A stretch of DNA of 64,000 bases from Bufo bufo (Eukaryota > Chordata > Amphibia > Anura > Bufonidae). A model generated the notes under the pieces. The model did no database searches. It was not told the origin of the DNA and was given only the letters and a program-made list of their open reading frames with translations. The position numbers and the translations under genes are program-made. The DNA lies in assembly GCF_905171765.1 (NCBI RefSeq), contig NC_053389.1, forward strand, positions 403,730,645 to 403,794,644, written 5' to 3'. Position 1 is the stretch's first letter, and each line of letters starts with the position of its first letter. Below are positions 22,889-33,743 of the stretch, in pieces.

Positions 22889-23473
22889 TTTATAATATAG
22901 AAGACAGGAGAATTCAATTGCTAACCACAATTTTTTTATTTGGAGATAAAATTGAATCAGTTACAATGTAAATATATTGATACAGCATGTATTGTCAGCA
23001 GTAAGAACATATTTGGCGAGTACATGAAAGCATAATTAATAATCTTAAATTTTTTTCATTTTGTTTTTTTCTCCCCACCATCTTGGAGCCATAACTTTTT
23101 TATGTTTTTATTCACATAGCTATATGAGGGCTTGTTTTTTGCAGGACAAAATATATAGCACCTACCAGTGGCCATTTGGCTCCAGGAGAAGTATATAGTG
23201 AGCTCAGCATGCATGTTGGTACTTGCATCCCTGGATCCAATGAAAGCTGTAATGGCACCGGATGGGGTTAAAAGCAGAGTGTGCTTGGCGTGCATGCTGC
23301 ACCTGCATTCCCTGGACTTTGTGTGGCTATCATAGCCATAGGAACTAGTGTTAGGGACCACTCCATAGAGGCGACCTTGACGTGGCGAGTGGTTATTACG
23401 GTTTGGCCAAAATGTACACCAATGCCTCATCCAGCATAGAGGCAGGGCAGAATGCTGGTTGCAGAGTGCCATT
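22889..23473. other. No gene; possible old repeat
   Basis: The stretch around 23080-23150 (ccatcttggagccataac, tatgagggcttgttttttgc) shares its last phrase with 50590-50610, suggesting an old dispersed repeat. Nothing coding or structured could be supported. Confidence 0.45.
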
Positions 23474-23518
23474 GCAAATATATAAATAGCACAAAATATT
23501 TGAGCAGCTTGAGATATA

Positions 23519-24355
23519 CATATAGGTACATATAGGTGTGCTTACTCCTCCCCCCATTGGTTGGTTCATGCACATGGAGGTGACTAGGAGCAGCACACCA
23601 TATGTGCGGCGTCTGCGCTCCTGAACATAGAAGCCCAATGGCTTAGGTAGGTTTAGCGTAGGACCCGCCTGACTTGAGACCACCTTGGCGCTTGGTAGGC
23701 GGGCTTAGATGTGTTTTGATCAAAATATATTGATTAAGTGTCTCAGATATTATCATATCAGAGTGAGGACTTTGTCCATATATAATGCTTGCATCTACTT
23801 CACTAAGTGCATTATTATCTTATTTCTATGGTTTTCTTCAATAATATGGCCAGGGACATCCGCACATTTGTATATGATATCGTGCAGGATGTTTTTATCT
23901 AAGTTTTATTTTTTTGTCTATGTAGTATTTGCTTGAGGGAGTGGCACCTTCAAGTGTGAATGCGCACCTATTTTATCTTGGGAGTAGCATTCCTCTGCAC
24001 TTTTGCCCTTCCTATCCAATAGAGCGCCTTGAATAGGTTGTACATATTGGTATGCTTACTCCTCCTCCCATTGGTTGCTTCATGCACATGGAGGTGACTA
24101 GGAGCAGCACACCATATGTGCAGCGTCTGCGCTCCTGAACATAGAAGCCCAATGGCTTAGGTAGGTTTAGCGTAGGACCCGCCTGACCTAAGACCACCTT
24201 GGCGCTTGGTAGGCAGGCTTAGATGTGTTTTGATCAAAATATATTGACTAAGTGTCTCAGATATTATCATATCACAGTGAGGACTTTGTCCATATATAAT
24301 AATGCTTGCATCTACATCACTAAGTGCATTATTATCTTATTTCTGTGGTTTTCTT
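23519..24355. mobile_element. 837-bp insertion made of 1.6 tandem units, 14-bp target duplication
   Basis: The 14-mer cagcttgagatata occurs at 23505-23518 and 24356-24369, and the PLE LTR is continuous once the insert is removed. Inside, about 320 bp at the left (23538-23840) are repeated at the right (24052-24355) with an offset of 514-517 bp. The insert is thus a partial dimer of a roughly 514-bp unit. A diverged relative (caccttgacacttggtag, tttgatcaaaat) is at 50690-50790. I find no ORF, poly(A) tail or ribozyme core. The class is unknown. Confidence 0.75.
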
Positions 24356-24967
24356 CAGCTTGAGATATATAATTAGATTTGCATTATAGTCCTCTTATTT
24401 GATCTAAAAGAGAGCACAAAAAATGGATGCAAAACAAATTATCGATGAATAATTGTATTGATCTTGATTAATCTTGCAATATTAAGAAATCGCACACAAA
24501 AAAGGATAGCCTCTGTTCGTACTGTCTATATAGTCGTAATTGTACTTACTATTTTGTAGGAGTTCGCCTGCTTCTTTGCATATGCTGCGGCATCCCACGT
24601 GTTGCAAAATAGACACTTTTTTCGAACTTTCCTGGCTCTTTGCTGGCTCTCCCTATGAGTGAGTTCTGCTTGGGATCTTCGGTGAGTTAAAGATTAGTGG
24701 TATGCCAATTTTTCAAACAGCGGCCGAGGGTTGCGGTTGTTTCAGTCGAAAATATGCCGATTTTCAAACCAGCGACTGAGGGTTGCGGTTATTTCAATCG
24801 AAGGATTTATCAGGTCTCACTGACTTACTTAAGTTTGTGTTGCTCAGATTCGGCTTCGGCGTCCCACGTGATTATGATGTCACGATCCCTTTACTTAATT
24901 CTTTTTCTGCTGAAGCGCTCCAGAGGTTGTAGTATTCAAGAGATAACTTGTTTATTTTCCATAAGAA

Positions 24968-25021
24968 GACTTCCCCATACGCGTTTCGGAGTTAACTGTG
25001 ACTCCTTCCTCAGTGGTTGTC
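24968..25021 (-). ncRNA. Hammerhead-ribozyme-like motif in PLE LTR (copy A)
   Basis: Reading the minus strand: stem I 5' side GAC-AA-CCA, core CTGAGGA (25007-25013), one extra A, stem II GGAGT/ACTCC with an 8-base loop, GAAA (24984-24987), a palindromic ACGCGT as stem III, predicted cleavage after GTA, and stem I 3' side TGG-GGAA-GTC. Hammerheads are known in PLE LTRs, often with a very short palindromic stem III that works best as a dimer. All core bases are present. The unpaired A before stem II is a departure from the canonical fold, so cleavage is plausible but not assured. Confidence 0.55.
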
Positions 25022-25903
25022 TTTCCTATGGATATGGTGGGTTTAAATACTTTTCCAAAAGGCTGTTCCCAATTAAGCATTTGGTGCTGTACCCAAACTG
25101 TGGGATGGATCTGCATTTAACTTAGTTGCTCTCCATTTCTGCTCAAAATATTTGATTATGTTATTGTCTATCTTTCAGCGGTTTGTCTGCGGTATCAGTG
25201 TGTTTTCATTAAATTAGAAATATTGATGCCAAAATTTTGCACATATATAGTCACTCCAAAGCATGTGCTCATAAATTCATTTGACATGAAACATCTTCAG
25301 AGTGCATCAATTCCTAAAATCCTACATAAAATTCAGCATATGTGTTTCCAAGCATTTTATAAAAAAGCAATTATTTCCTAAAAACATTTCTATACAATAC
25401 ATTCCTAAAACAATTCTATCGAAGAATCCTCTCCGAAAGGAACCTCATTGAAAAAATTTTCATCAAAATTTATTTATCAAAAATTACTCATCTAAAGTTT
25501 TTCATCAAGTAAACTTCATCGAAAAGATTCATTGAAAAATTCTCTTCGAAAAGACCTCCTCTTTCTCGAAAACTAAGGAGCATCATCTCGAAAAACTCCT
25601 CTTAGAGGAATTCTAATGAAGTTTCTCAAGTGGGTCTCCGAATTACTCCTATATATAATGTGTCTCATTTCTTGAAGGTGGTTTCTAGTAATGTATACTT
25701 TTATTTCTTTTGCTCTTTTGTCCCTTTTTTTCTTTTTTTTTAGTTTTTTGGGCTTTTTTCTTTTTTCTTTTTCCTTAGGTGATAGATAGGGGTATTTGTA
25801 GATAATTGTATTCCAGTAGAAAATCATATTCTAGTAGAAAAAGGGGGGACCCGACATACCATAAATCTGTCAGGTCTCCCGTTGATGCAGGGCCCCAACC
25901 CCC

Positions 25904-28900
25904 CTACAAAAACCCAAAGAGTTCCAGTTCGGCATTAAGCCCCACTGGTAGGAGAGTATTAAATTCAAATATATTCTTTGATTCTGTTCTAGACATCTTC
26001 TTTATATGATCACCTCCTCTGCAATCTATCTCAACTTTTTCAAAAGCTTCAAATGTGAGTCCCCTGGGATCTTGATTGTGTTGAATTTTTTAATTAGATT
26101 AGATAAAATATGTTTTTCGTATCCTTTTTAATGTTTGATATATGTTCTGCTATACGTACTTTAAGTGTCCTTTTTGTTCTACCTACGTACTGCATATTAC
26201 ACGGGCATTGTATTATGTATATCGCACTGCTAATATTACAGGTGAGAAATTATTTCATTATATGTTGATGAGTGTTAGTTGTGGATTTGATCAAAGTGGT
26301 TTTTCTAGGAAAAGACGTGGATTTACATCCCGAACATTTTCCACATCTATGAAAGCCCGTAAGACTTATCCATTTTTTTATAGATGGTTGTGATTTAATT
26401 TGGATAGCAATAGTCGGGGCTAACTTCAGTCCTAAATTTGGTGCCTTCTTGAACGCTATATGTGGAAATCCTGGTATTAAGTGTCCTATTATCTTATCTT
26501 TAGTTATAAAGTGCCAGTGCTGATTAATTATGTTTCACTTTTTTATATTGTTTATTGAAGGGTTTTTGGTGTCAAAAAATGAAGCTCGATCTAATTGATG
26601 AACTGTAGTAAGTGCCGTTTCTAATACTTCCAATGGGTATTGTTTTTTGAGGAATTGATCTTTTAATTGTATGGCTTCCTCTTCAAATGTTTCTACCTCA
26701 GAGCAGTTCCTTTTAATTCGTCTAAATTGTCCTGACGGTATATTTATTAACCATTGAGGCAAATGGCAACTGTTATAAAGTATGTAACTATTTTTGGATG
26801 TGGGTTTATGGAAAGTATTACATACCAATCTAATATTATTAACCTTAGTTTGCAAATCCAAAAATTCTACTGTCGTACAGCTAAATGAAGCTGAAAACTG
26901 TAAATTATATATATTTTGGTTGATCTCTTTTAGAAAACTCTACAAAGATTCCTGGTCACTTTTCCACACAAATAGAACATCGTCAACATAACGTTTTCAG
27001 AGCACCAGGTCAGCCCTCAGTTTTGGGGCAATAATCTTCTGTTCCCAATCTGCCATGAATAAATTGGCATAACTGGGGGCAAACCTGGTGCCCATGGCTG
27101 TGCCACATGTCTGTAGGTAGATTTCTGAATCAAAAGCAAAATAGTTATGATTTAATATACATTGACTTTCCTGTTGTAGTTGTCTACCTATAGCTTCCAA
27201 ACCCTGTTTGTGATCTATTATTGTGTATAATGATTGCGCATCCAGTGTGCCTATGATCCATTGTGGGTCATATTCTAATTGTTCTATTAATTTTATTACC
27301 TGTGTGGTATCTTTTATGTATGATGTCATTTTTTTAACTGTAGGTTGAAGTAATTTATCTATGTAGTGTGATAGGTTTGTAGTGACTGATCCTATCCCAG
27401 AAATTATTGGTCTCCCTGGTGGGTCTATAGGGTTTTTGTGTATCTTGGGGACACAATAAAACATAGGAAGTCTACATTGGGTATTGAGTATATAATGTGA
27501 CTCTTGTTCAGACAAAATGCTTTGTTTACGTCCTTTTTCACACATATTGGATAATTCATTGTAGTATTCCTGTGTTGGATCGGTCTTCAATCTTATATAA
27601 GTTGCTTCATCTGTAAGTTGTCGTTTACATTCTCTATTATAATTGTCCGTATCCCATATGACAATAGTCCCCCCTTTGTCTGCTGGACGTATTGTTACAT
27701 TCTGCTCTTTCTGTAGTTGTTTAATTGCCTGAATTTCTGATCTAGATAAGTTATTACTCCCAAAATTACTAGTTTTCATTCTTCTAATATCATGTTCTAC
27801 TGCTTGTTTAAACGTTGCCATTTCTTCACTAATTTCCTGTCTTGGGAATTTTGTGGCTTTACTTTTCAGGTTTGTATGTACATATTTTGTATTTCCTACT
27901 GGATTCATATTTCCCTCAATTGGGTTCTTAATATAATATTTTTTGAGACAAACCTTCCTTATGTACTTTTCTATGCCAATATAGGTATTAAATTTATTTA
28001 TTTGAACAGTAGGTGCAAATTTCAAACCTTTATTCAACAAATCAATTTGTGCTTGAGTGAGGACAATAGAACTTAGATTTACAATGGAATCTTCTAATTG
28101 TGATGTACCTATCTGTCGTAGTTTCTTCTGTTTGTTTCCCCTGCGTAATTTTTTCCTCCGTATCCCTATGTTTTGTATTGGTGTCTCTGTTGATATTTAG
28201 TCTCCCCTTATCGTGTCTCCCGTGGTTGTTGTGTCTGGTGTTGGTGATACATTCTGTAACTCTGTTCTTGATTGTAATTTCTGTGTCTCAGATTGTAGTG
28301 GGGAATTGGGGATTCTACTTGTGTCTGTGTTTGTGGTGTTTTTTGCCGTAGTGGTGATTTTTGGGGTGTTTTTTGCCGTGGTCGTGCTCTGTGATGGGGC
28401 GGGGTTTGATCTAAAAAATTATTCTCTGTAAATACTTCATATCTATTTTGTGTGGTTATCCCAATTTGTTATCTTCTATTAGTGCTTAATTCCTGTGTCT
28501 CTATAGTATTTTGTGGTCTTGATCTTTCACTATTTTTTTCTCTTATATACTCCTGCTTTGTAGTGTTTTGGATTTTCTTTGCTTTCTTCATAATAATCTC
28601 ATATTCCAATTTATCTAAATTCTTACAAATTCTCTCCTGCCACATCTTATTTCCATCATTATCAGGGAGATTTTCTACGATTCCTCTCATCTGTTCTATT
28701 TGTGTAGTTAACTCCTCTAGAATTTGGGATCTCCTCTTTACGATCATCTCCATCAATGTAATGGATTGTGATCGCAAGAATGTCTCCCATTCCTTCTCAA
28801 ATTCTGTATATAATAGGTCCCGTGCTGGTGATTTGGTCAATAATAATCCCTTCGGTATTTTATCTTGTTGAATATATTGACATAATGCTTTTATTTCTTA

Positions 28901-29007
28901 GCGTTGTTTTAACTGTTTATGTAACAGAGATTCTAATTCCTTGAATGTATCTGACATTGACCTTCCTGTTAGTTGATGCTCATGTATTTCATTATTACCC
29001 TCAAACA
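25904..29007 (-). pseudogene. PLE reverse transcriptase / GIY-YIG endonuclease, copy A
   Basis: The encoded enzyme would reverse-transcribe the PLE RNA and cut target DNA. The start at 29007 (MFEGNNEIHEHQ) opens an N-terminal region that continues in other frames to about 28469. The RT core (28040-26997) shows ADKGGTIVIWD, PGRPIISGI, motif A TLDAQSLYTII with its Asp, and TAMGTRFAPSYANLFM. The frame then meets a TGA, continues in the same frame to motif C RYVDDVLF (about 26990), meets a TAG and carries on through the thumb to 26535. The GIY-YIG part (about 26250-25904) has a frameshift after the arginine-rich KRTLKVRIAEHIS. So there are two premature stops plus several shifts. Confidence 0.87.
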
Positions 29008-30019
29008 TAAATTATTCTACTTTGAGACGTTTGTTCTCCATGTGATTCCAAATGTCCATCTCTGTGCAATAGGGAGCTCAATCTCAATGGGTGAGAAAGC
29101 AATTATAAAATAATCAGTAGGAGATGGCACAGCTATTGTCCAGTGAATGGAAGGGTGCTCTCACTAAAAAGATTCACCCAATCTTCAAAAAGTGTTAAAG
29201 TGATAAAAGCTATATAAGAGGGGCACACCTACATAAAAAAACCACTTATGGAGAAACAAGATGTATGGCTATAGGTATTTATTGCTTATTAAAACTATAT
29301 AGTAATGCTATTAAAAACAGTTAAAATATAAAAACATAAATAACCAGAGGTAACATGTATGTCAAATGTGCAAATAAATATATAAATATCACAAAATATT
29401 TGAGCAGTTTGAGATACATAATTAGATTTGCATTATAGTCCTCTTATTCGATCTAAAAGAGAGCACAAAAAAATGGATGCAAAACAAATTATCGATAAAT
29501 AATCGCATTGATCTCGATTAATTTTGCGATATTAAGAAATCGCACACAGAAAAGGATAGCCTCCGTTCGTACTGTCTATATAGTCGTAATTGTTCTCACT
29601 ATTTTGTAGGAGTTCGCGGGCTTCTTTGCATACACTGTGGCGTCCCCCACGTGTTGCAAAATTAGAGACTTTTTTCATACTTTCCTGGCTTTTTGCTGGC
29701 TCTCCCTATGAGTGAGTTCTGCTTGGGATCTTCGGTGAGTTAAAGATTAGTGGTATACCGATTTTTCAAACAGCGGCCAAGGGTTGCGGTTGTTTCAGTC
29801 GAAAATATGCCGATTTTCAAACCAGCGACTGAGGGTTGTGATTGTTTCAATTGAAGGATTTATCAGGTTTCACTGACTTACTTAGGTTTGTGTTGCTCAG
29901 ATTCGGCTTCAGCGTCCCACGTGATTATGATGTCACCAATCCCTTTACTTTATTCTTTTTTTGCTGAAGCGCTCCAGAGGTTGTAGTATTCAAGAGATAA
30001 CTTGTTTATTTTCCATAAG

Positions 30020-30075
30020 AAAACTTCCCCATATGCGTTTTGGAGTTAACTGCGACTCCTTCTTTAGTGGTTGTC
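30020..30075 (-). ncRNA. Decayed hammerhead-like motif in PLE copy B
   Basis: This is the counterpart of the motif at 24968. The core reads CTAAAGA instead of CTGAGGA, and CAAAAC replaces CGAAAC, while stem II (GGAGT/ACTCC) and much of stem I persist. The lost core bases should abolish cleavage. The difference between tandem copies helps separate conserved from neutral positions. Confidence 0.55.
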
Positions 30076-31089
30076 TTTCCTATGGATATGGTGGGTTTAA
30101 TTACTTTTCCAAAAGGTTGTTCCCAATTAAGCATTTGATGCTGTACCCAAACTGTGGGATGGATCTGCATTTAACTTAGTTGCTCTCCATTTCTGCTCAA
30201 AATATTCGATTATGTTATTGTCTATCTTTCAGAGGTTTGTCTGCGGTATCAGTGCGTTTTCATTAAATTAGAAATATTGATGCCAATATTTTGCACACAT
30301 ATAGTCACTCCAAACCATCTGCTCATAAATTCATTTGACATAAAAGATCTTCAGAGTGCATCAATTCCTAAAATCCTACATAAAATTCAGCATATGTGTT
30401 TCCAAGCATTTTATAAAAAAGCAATTATTTCCTAAAAACATTTCTATACAATACATTCCTAAAACAATTCTATCGAAGAATCCTCTCCGAAAGGAAGGAA
30501 CCTCATCGAAAAAAATTTCATAAATTTTTTTTTATCGAAAAGTTTTTCATCAAGAAAACTTCATCGAAAAGATTCATTGAAAAATTCTCTTCGAAAAGAC
30601 CTCCTCTTTCTCGAAAACTCAGGAGCATCATCTCGAAAAACTCCTCTTAGATAGAGATGTCCCAAACTATTCGCCGGTGAATAGTTCCCGGCGAATATCG
30701 CTTGTTCGCGTTGGCCGCGGCGGACGAACATATGCGATGTTCGGTCCGCCCCCTATTCGTCATCATTGTGTAAACTTCGACCCTGTACCTCACAGTCAGC
30801 AGTCACATTCCAGCCAATCAGCATCATACCCTCCCTCCCAGACCCTCCCACCTCCTGGACAGCATCCATTTTAGATTCATTCGGAAGCTGCATTCTTAGT
30901 GAGAGGAGGGACAGTGTAGCTGCTGCTGATTTAATAGGGAAATCGATAGCTAGGCCAGTGTATTCAGTGTCCACTACAGTCCTGAAAGACTCATCTGATC
31001 TCTGCTGTAAGAACAGCACACCAAAAAGCCCTTTTTAGGGCTAGAACATCAGTCTGCTTTTTCTTTTTTTTTTTTCTGTGAAATCTAAT

Positions 31090-32125
31090 TGCAGTTTCCT
31101 GCCAGCGTGTGTGTCAGGCTCACAGCGTATACTGTGCCCACTTGCCCAGTGCCACCACTCATATCTGGTGTCACAGTAGCTTGCATTTAAAAAAATAAAA
31201 AACTTTTTTGACTGTAATATAATAGCAGTCAGTTGCCGGCACGCGTGTGTGTTTCAGGCCCTGCAAGTGCATAGTGTCAACAGTGAAACTCATATCTGGT
31301 GTCACAGTAGATTACATTTAAAGAAAAACAACAATTTTGACTCTGAATAAATAGCAGTCAGTTGCACACACGTGTTTGTGTGTTTAAGGCCCAGCTGCAA
31401 GTGCATAGTGTCACCAGCGCTACTCATATCTGGTGTCACAATAGATTACATTAAAAAAAATTTGACTTTGAATAAATAGCAGTCAGTTGCACACACGTGT
31501 TTGTGTGTTTAAGGCCCAGCTGCAAGTGCACAGTGTCACAAGCGCAACTCATATCTGGTGTAACAGTAGATTACATTTAAAGAAAAACAAAAATTTTGAC
31601 TGTGAATAAATAGCAGTCAGTTGCACACACGTGTTTGTGTGTTTAAGGCCCACCTGCAAGTGCATAGTGTCACCAGCGCAACTCATATCTGGTGTCACAG
31701 TAGATTACATTTAAAGAAAAACAACAATTTTAACTGTGAATAAATAGCAGTCAGTTGCACACATGTGTTTGTGTGTTTAAGGCCCAGCTGCAAGTGCATA
31801 GTGTCAGTGTCACCAGCGCAACTCATAACTGGTGTAACAGTCGATTACATAAAAAAATACATATAATTTTGACTGTGAATAAATAGCAGTCAGTTGCACA
31901 CACGTGTTTGTGTGTTTAAGGCCCAGCTTCAAGTGCTTAGTGTCACCAGCGCAACTCATATCTGGTGTCACAGTAGATTACATTTAAAAAAATAAATACA
32001 TTTTGACTGTGAATAAATAGCAGTCAGTTGCACACACGTGTTTGTGTGTTTAAGGCCCAGCTGCAAATGCATAGTGTCACCAGCGCTACTCATATCTGGT
32101 GTCACAGTAGCTTGCACGCATAGTA
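31090..32125. repeat. 134-bp tandem array upstream of hAT copy 3 ORF
   Basis: The phrase gttgcacacacgtgtttgtg recurs at about 31361, 31486, 31620, 31754, 31893 and 32027, giving a unit of about 134 bp (125-139). Two more diverged units precede it from 31090. Each unit carries catatctggtgtcacagta and an A-rich tract. The last unit ends about 20 bp before the ATG of the transposase. The same catatctggtg-type phrase recurs in the array at 41994-42870. Confidence 0.9.
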
Positions 32126-33226
32126 CAACTAAACGAAAAAAAATGACAGGCAGAGGCAGGCCACCCCACAGGGGCCGTCGTGGTCGTGGTGCTGTGATTC
32201 CCTTTGGCCCTAAAATAATGCCCAGTGTTCAGAGGCCATGTACCCTGAACTCGAAAAGTTCTGAGGACATAGTTGACTGGCTAACACAGGACACCCAATC
32301 TTCTACAGCTTCCGCTCGGAACCTTGACGCACCATCCTCCTCCAGCTCAGCTTCGGGCACCTCTCAAGTTAACACTCGCCCGCCTGCCGCCACCACCAAC
32401 ACTAGCACCACAGCCGCTTCACTTGATTTGTTATAGGAGTTATTTACACATCAGTTGGAAGAAATGAGTGATGCACAACCATTATTGCCAGAGTATGTAG
32501 ATAACAGGGATATGTCTCAGTCAAGCAGCATTACACACATGGACGTACGGTGTGATGATGATGATGTTGTACCCGCTGCTGCTTCCTTCCTTTCCGTTGT
32601 CAGACACAAATGAAGCGGTTGATGATGACGATTTGTCCGTGGATGTCACGTAGGTTCCTGCTCGAAGAGAAGAAGAACAGGGGGAAAGTTCAGATGGGGA
32701 GACAGAGAGGAGGAGAAGACGAGTTGGAAGCAGGGGGAGGTCGTCACAAGGAGCTAGTGGCACAGTCAGACAGCATGCATCGGCCCCCCGGGGTCAGCCA
32801 GACAGCACGCCAATCAACACATGCTGTTGCCACCACCAGAATGCCGTCATTGCAGAGCTCAGCAGTGTGGCATTTATTTTGTGTGTCTGCCTCTGACAAC
32901 AGCGATGCCATTTGCAACCTGTGCCAAAAGAAACTGAGTCGTGGGAAGTCCAACACCCACCTAGGTACAACTGCTTTGTGAAGGCACATGATCGCACATC
33001 ACAAACGCCTATGGGATCAACACATGAGTACAAGCAGCACAGAAACTCAAAGCCGCCATCCTCCTCCTGGTCCAGCATCTTCAGCCACGTCAACCTTTGC
33101 TGTCCTCCTTGCCCCCTCTCAACCATCCACCACTCCGTCTCTCGCCTTGAGCAGTTCCTGCTCATCTGCCCACAGTCAGGTGTCTGTCAAGGACATGTTT
33201 GAGCGTAAGAAGCCAATGTCACAAAG

Positions 33227-33743
33227 TGTCATGCCCTGCTCTATGTGCGGATGTCGGCCAGACTAGCAGCACGTGTTTAGTTTTTTGTTTTGTTTTGGAG
33301 TCGTGCCAGATCCGCCTCCCTTCAGGTGCACTGGGTGGGTCATTGGTTTAAATTATACTCACTCCCAGTGTTCCGTGCGGGTTATAGAAATCAGTCTGGC
33401 CTTGGAAGCAAGGAAGGAAGGATTGTCTGTTCCAGCTCAGATAAGATAAGTTTGGTTTCTGATTTTGTTGTTTGCTGTCTAGGCTGTTTGTGTGACGTCT
33501 GTCCCCTCCAGGTTCTGAGGGAGCAGGCTGCCCCTTTTCCCCTTTCACCATCTCAGGGATTCTAGGGTATTCTCAGCCCAGGCATGAGGACACATTATTC
33601 CCACCTTAAGGGTCTGAATGTGGGCTTAGCAGGATAGGGAGAGCGGTTAGGGATTTGCTAGGAGGTGACCTGATCCCCAGCTTCTCGCCTAGAAACTTGT
33701 TGGTTGATTTATCTTTGTATCTGAGATCCTGTCCGCCGTGACA
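33227..33743. mobile_element. Solo LTR, 517 bp, 5-bp target duplication
   Basis: The sequence runs TGTCATGCCC to GCCGTGACA, with inverted TGTCA/TGACA ends, and is flanked by caaag on both sides (33222-33226, 33744-33748). A 5-bp duplication and TG...CA ends fit an LTR of a Ty3/Gypsy-type retrotransposon reduced by LTR-LTR recombination. It sits in the hAT transposase; removal restores the reading MSQSHPLARRL. No internal retroviral-type coding remains. Confidence 0.9.

Larger units (their letters stand above)
23474..29370 (-). mobile_element. Penelope-like element copy A, nearly full length
   Basis: This retroelement reads on the minus strand: 5' leader (29370-29008), RT plus GIY-YIG endonuclease coding region (29007-25904), and a 3' LTR-like region (25903-23474). 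The same LTR region recurs immediately upstream as the end of copy B (30651-29371), so A and B lie head to tail. Such tandem copies with a 5'-truncated partner are typical of PLEs. The LTR holds a hammerhead-like motif (24968-25021), many short cgaaaa repeats (25430-25600) and an 837-bp insertion (23519-24355). The sequence ctcttaga at 25599-25606 is the unoccupied equivalent of the hAT target in copy B. Confidence 0.88.

Noticed and set aside
23519..24355. Retrozyme with hammerhead ribozyme
   Set aside because: I searched both strands by eye for CTGANGA followed by GAAA and found neither in the right order, so only the dimer structure is reported.
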